Below are positions 5,320 to 7,963 of a DNA stretch of 7,963 nucleotides, one piece after another. Origin of the DNA: Desulfobacterales bacterium. GTDB taxonomy: Bacteria; Desulfobacterota; Desulfobacteria; Desulfobacterales; Desulfosalsimonadaceae. How positions within the stretch are numbered: the first letter of the stretch is position 1; each line of letters begins with the position of its first letter. Where the stretch lies: contig SKZX01000093.1 in NCBI GenBank assembly GCA_007127175.1, positions 1 to 7,963 of the forward strand, written 5' to 3'. The position numbers were made by a program, and so were the translations under genes. Under the pieces are notes generated by a model that did no database searches, was not told where the DNA came from, and was given only the letters and a program-made list of their open reading frames with translations.

Positions 5320-7629
5320 ATGACAACATCCGTTTCAGCCCGAAAATTTCAGATCAGGGGCATCGTCCAGGGGGTGGGTTTCCGGCCTTTTATCTACAGG
5401 CTCGCAAGGCGCTGGCATCTCAATGGGTCCGTGAAAAACACCTCTTCCGGGGTCTCAATTCACGTGGAGGGCAGACCCGGCGCCATTGACGCGTTTTGCC
5501 GCCAGATAGCGGCAGAAAAACCGCCGCTGGCCCATATCACGGACATCGAAGAATACGCCGGCACCGCCCAGGGGTTTACGGATTTCATTATTGCCCCAAG
5601 CCGGCGCGAAGCACAGTTGAACACCCTGATACCACCGGACATCGGCACGTGCGACCATTGCCTCAGGGAAATACTGGACCCCCATGACCGGCGTTTCCGG
5701 TACCCCTTTACCAATTGCACGGACTGCGGCCCCCGCTACACAATCACGGGCGATGTCCCCTATGATCGACCCAACACCTCCATGAAGCATTTCGGCATGT
5801 GCGCGGAATGCCTGGCCGAATACACCAACCCGCTTGACCGGCGGTTTCATGCCCAGCCCAATGCCTGCCCGGTTTGCGGACCGCAAATCCGCCTGCATGA
5901 CGCCGCAGGGCGCCGGGTAGAAACGGGTGACCCCCTGAAAGAAGCGGGCCGCATGATCACAAGCGGCCGCATACTGGCGATAAAAGGGTTGGGCGGCTTT
6001 CACCTTGCCGTAAACGCCCTTGACGACAAGGCGGTCCAATGCCTGCGCCAAAAAAAGGGGCGGGAGGAAAAACCCTTTGCCCTCATGGCCCCGGACCTGA
6101 AGGCCATCGAACAATTCGCCGTTTTGACGCCGGAGGAGCGAACGCTCCTGGCATCGCCCGCCCGGCCCATTGTGCTGGTCAGGAAGCGGAACCCAAACCC
6201 CATTGCGGCCGCGGTATCCCCCGGCAACCGGTATTTCGGCGTAATGCTGCCCTACACGCCCCTCCACCACCTCTTGATGGCGCAAGGGTTCTCCGCCCTG
6301 GTCATGACCTCTGGCAACCGGAGCGAAGAGCCTATCTCCATCGACAATGAAGATGCCATATCACGCCTTTCAGGCATTGCCGACGCCTTTCTGCTCCACG
6401 ACCGCGACATTTACCTGAGAAGCGACGACACCATTGTCTTTCATGCGGCGGGGGCTGCGCGGATGCTCCGCCGCTCCCGGGGGTTCATCCCGACTCCGGT
6501 TTTTCTGAGTGCCGAAATGCCGGAAATACTGGCCTGCGGGGGGGAGCTGAAAAACACCCTCTGCCTGACGAAAAGCAACCGTGCATTTTTGAGCCAGCAC
6601 ATCGGCGACATGGAAAACCTGCGCACGCTCGATTTCTTCGAGCAGACCGTAAAACACATGAAGCGCATCCTGGATATCACACCCGAAGTGGTCGCCTTCG
6701 ACCCGCACCCGGATTATATGAGCACGCAATATGCCCGTTCACAAACCGGCCTCGTGCAGATACCCGTCCAGCACCACCATGCCCACATTGTTTCCTGCAT
6801 GGCGGAAAACCATGTGGACGGCGATGTGATCGGCCTGGCGTTCGACGGGACCGGCTTTGGCACGGACGGCCATGTGTGGGGCGGGGAGGTGCTGACCGCA
6901 AATCACGGCGCATTTGAGCGGGCTGCCCACCTGGCCTACGTCCCCATGCCGGGGGGACAGGCGGCCATAAAAGAGCCCTGGCGGATGGCGGCGGCCTACC
7001 TGCACGACGCGTTCGGAGAAAACCGGCCGGACCTCCCGGTACTGCGCGAGCTGCCGGCAAAGACCCTTGCCGTCATTGACCGCATGATTACACGCGGCAT
7101 CCATTCGCCCCTCACCTCGAGCCTCGGGCGCCTTTTTGACGGGGTTGCTGCGATCACGGGCATCCGGCGGCAGGTCCATTACGAGGGGCAGGCGGCCATG
7201 GAGATGGAAATGCGGGTGCCGGACGACAGGTCTCCCCTGCACGGCAGAAAAACATTCCCATACGAACTGCCCCCGGGCGGCAGGGGGCCGATCCCGGTCC
7301 GCCCGATCATTGCCGGTGTTGTGAGCGCCATTGCCCGCGGCGCATCAGCGCCTGAAATCAGCGCCCGGTTTCATTGGACGGTGATCCGGCTATTTGCCGA
7401 TATCTGCACGCAGCTTCGCAAGGAGACCGGCCTGGACCGGGTGGCATTGAGCGGCGGGGTTTTCCAGAACCGGGTGTTGCTCAAGGGCCTTACAGACGCA
7501 CTCGAGACGAAAGGCTTCCTTGTTTATTCCCATCGGTTGGTGCCGTCCAATGACGGCGGCCTGGCCCTGGGCCAGGCTGTTGCAGCGGCGGCAATGTACA
7601 AAAAACAATTGAACGGACAGTTGACGTGA
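5320..7629 (+). CDS. hypF: HypF, carbamoyltransferase for [NiFe]-hydrogenase maturation
   Basis: HypF turns carbamoyl phosphate and ATP into carbamoyl-adenylate and passes the carbamoyl group to the C-terminal cysteine of HypE, the source of the cyanide ligands of the [NiFe] centre. All domains are present in this 769-residue protein. The acylphosphatase domain is about 8-95 ('GIVQGVGFRPF' 14-24, 'VKNTSSGV' 38-45). The zinc-finger cysteines are C111, C114, C133, C136, C161, C164, C183 and C186, in the exact family spacing CX2C-X18-CX2C-X24-CX2C-X18-CX2C. The YrdC-like domain starts near 205 ('KGLGGFHLAVNA' 222-233). The C-terminal Kae1-like domain has 'HHHAH' at 485-489, 'LAFDGTGFGTDGHVWGGE' at 506-523 and 'SGGVFQNR' at 711-718. 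The ATG at 5320 is the first possible start after an in-frame stop at 5311-5313; its ribosome binding site is weak. The length is normal and no key residue is missing. It is cytoplasmic and the stop overlaps hypD. Confidence 0.97.
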   Translation: MTTSVSARKFQIRGIVQGVGFRPFIYRLARRWHLNGSVKNTSSGVSIHVEGRPGAIDAFCRQIAAEKPPLAHITDIEEYAGTAQGFTDFIIAPSRREAQLNTLIPPDIGTCDHCLREILDPHDRRFRYPFTNCTDCGPRYTITGDVPYDRPNTSMKHFGMCAECLAEYTNPLDRRFHAQPNACPVCGPQIRLHDAAGRRVETGDPLKEAGRMITSGRILAIKGLGGFHLAVNALDDKAVQCLRQKKGREEKPFALMAPDLKAIEQFAVLTPEERTLLASPARPIVLVRKRNPNPIAAAVSPGNRYFGVMLPYTPLHHLLMAQGFSALVMTSGNRSEEPISIDNEDAISRLSGIADAFLLHDRDIYLRSDDTIVFHAAGAARMLRRSRGFIPTPVFLSAEMPEILACGGELKNTLCLTKSNRAFLSQHIGDMENLRTLDFFEQTVKHMKRILDITPEVVAFDPHPDYMSTQYARSQTGLVQIPVQHHHAHIVSCMAENHVDGDVIGLAFDGTGFGTDGHVWGGEVLTANHGAFERAAHLAYVPMPGGQAAIKEPWRMAAAYLHDAFGENRPDLPVLRELPAKTLAVIDRMITRGIHSPLTSSLGRLFDGVAAITGIRRQVHYEGQAAMEMEMRVPDDRSPLHGRKTFPYELPPGGRGPIPVRPIIAGVVSAIARGASAPEISARFHWTVIRLFADICTQLRKETGLDRVALSGGVFQNRVLLKGLTDALETKGFLVYSHRLVPSNDGGLALGQAVAAAAMYKKQLNGQLT

Positions 7630-7963
7630 ACTTACCCGATCACGACCAGAACCGCGCGCTTTGCCGGGCGATTGCAGACCGGATCGCCCAGACCGGGCCG
7701 GCTGCCATGCGCATCATGGAAGTTTGCGGCACCCATACCGTATCCATCTTCCGCAGCGGCATCCGCGCACTGCTGCCCGAATCCATATCCCTGGTCTCCG
7801 GGCCGGGGTGCCCGGTGTGCGTTACAGACCAGAAAGAAATCGACGCGTTTATCGAACTGGCAAAACGCGAAAACACCATCATCGCCACTTTCGGCGACCT
7901 GCTGCGGGTACCCGGCTCACACGCCTCCCTTCAGCAGGAAAAAGCCGCCGGCCATGACATCCG
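7626..7963 (+). CDS. hypD: HypD, [NiFe]-hydrogenase maturation scaffold, N-terminal part (runs off the window edge)
   Basis: HypD is an iron-sulfur protein that, with HypC, carries the iron while cyanide and CO ligands are added before insertion into the hydrogenase large subunit. The 112 visible codons include 'IMEVCGTHTVSIFRSGIR' (30-47) with C34, and 'SGPGCPVCVT' (58-67) with C62 and C65. These match E. coli HypD C41, C69 and C72 with a constant offset of seven residues. The start is a GTG at 7626 whose last two bases are shared with the hypF stop (GTGA), a layout typical of translational coupling; no strong ribosome binding site is visible. The next in-frame ATG, codon 28, lies too close to the first cysteine motif to be the usual start. 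About two thirds of the gene should lie beyond the edge. No hypC lies between hypF and hypD, although hypC often precedes hypD. Confidence 0.95.
   Translation, partial: MNLPDHDQNRALCRAIADRIAQTGPAAMRIMEVCGTHTVSIFRSGIRALLPESISLVSGPGCPVCVTDQKEIDAFIELAKRENTIIATFGDLLRVPGSHASLQQEKAAGHDI

Noticed and set aside
5172..5489. 105-codon plus-strand open frame ahead of hypF
   Set aside because: It overlaps the clear hypF N-terminus in another frame and shows no domain.
5455..6285. 276-codon minus-strand open frame inside hypF
   Set aside because: It is antisense to the zinc-finger and YrdC regions of HypF, which are well conserved; it has no motif of its own.
1..7963. CRISPR array, insertion sequence, tRNA or rRNA genes
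   Set aside because: No regularly spaced repeats, transposase motifs, terminal repeats with target duplications, or tRNA/rRNA signatures were seen.

Overview
The window is about 8 kb of GC-rich bacterial DNA with compact genes and short overlaps. The hydrogenase-maturation genes, the two-domain universal stress protein and the overall gene style suggest an anaerobic, hydrogen-metabolising proteobacterium-like organism, most likely a sulfate-reducing deltaproteobacterium (Desulfobacterota). This placement is an inference from gene content; the window has no rRNA or other phylogenetic marker.

Layout: (1) positions 1-463, minus strand, the N-terminal 154 codons of a DUF4301-family protein of unknown function. 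(2) 464-858, a non-coding divergent region unusually rich in inverted repeats. (3) 859-2835, plus strand, one polypeptide fusing a class I SAM-dependent methyltransferase to a D-Ala-D-Ala-ligase-like ATP-grasp domain. (4) 2861-3868, plus strand, 25 bases downstream, a zinc carboxypeptidase-fold hydrolase of the succinylglutamate desuccinylase/aspartoacylase (AstE/AspA) family. (5) 3928-4833, minus strand and convergent, a tandem universal stress protein. (6) 4834-5319, a divergent non-coding region with possible promoter elements. (7) 5320-7629, plus strand, complete hypF, overlapping by 4 bases the start of hypD (7626 to the window end, partial).

How the genes may work together: HypF and HypD belong to one pathway, making the Fe(CN)2CO centre of [NiFe] hydrogenases. 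HypF makes and transfers the carbamoyl group that becomes cyanide, and HypD (with HypC) is the scaffold on which the iron centre is assembled. The methyltransferase/ATP-grasp fusion and the AstE-like hydrolase look like a two-gene operon. Together they encode a methyl transfer, an ATP-dependent amide or peptide ligation, and an amide-hydrolysing metalloenzyme, which would fit synthesis or turnover of a small amide or peptide metabolite. The ligase domain lacks several Ddl substrate-pocket signatures, so its substrate is probably not D-alanine. This pair is the best candidate in the window for an undescribed system; its product cannot be named from sequence.
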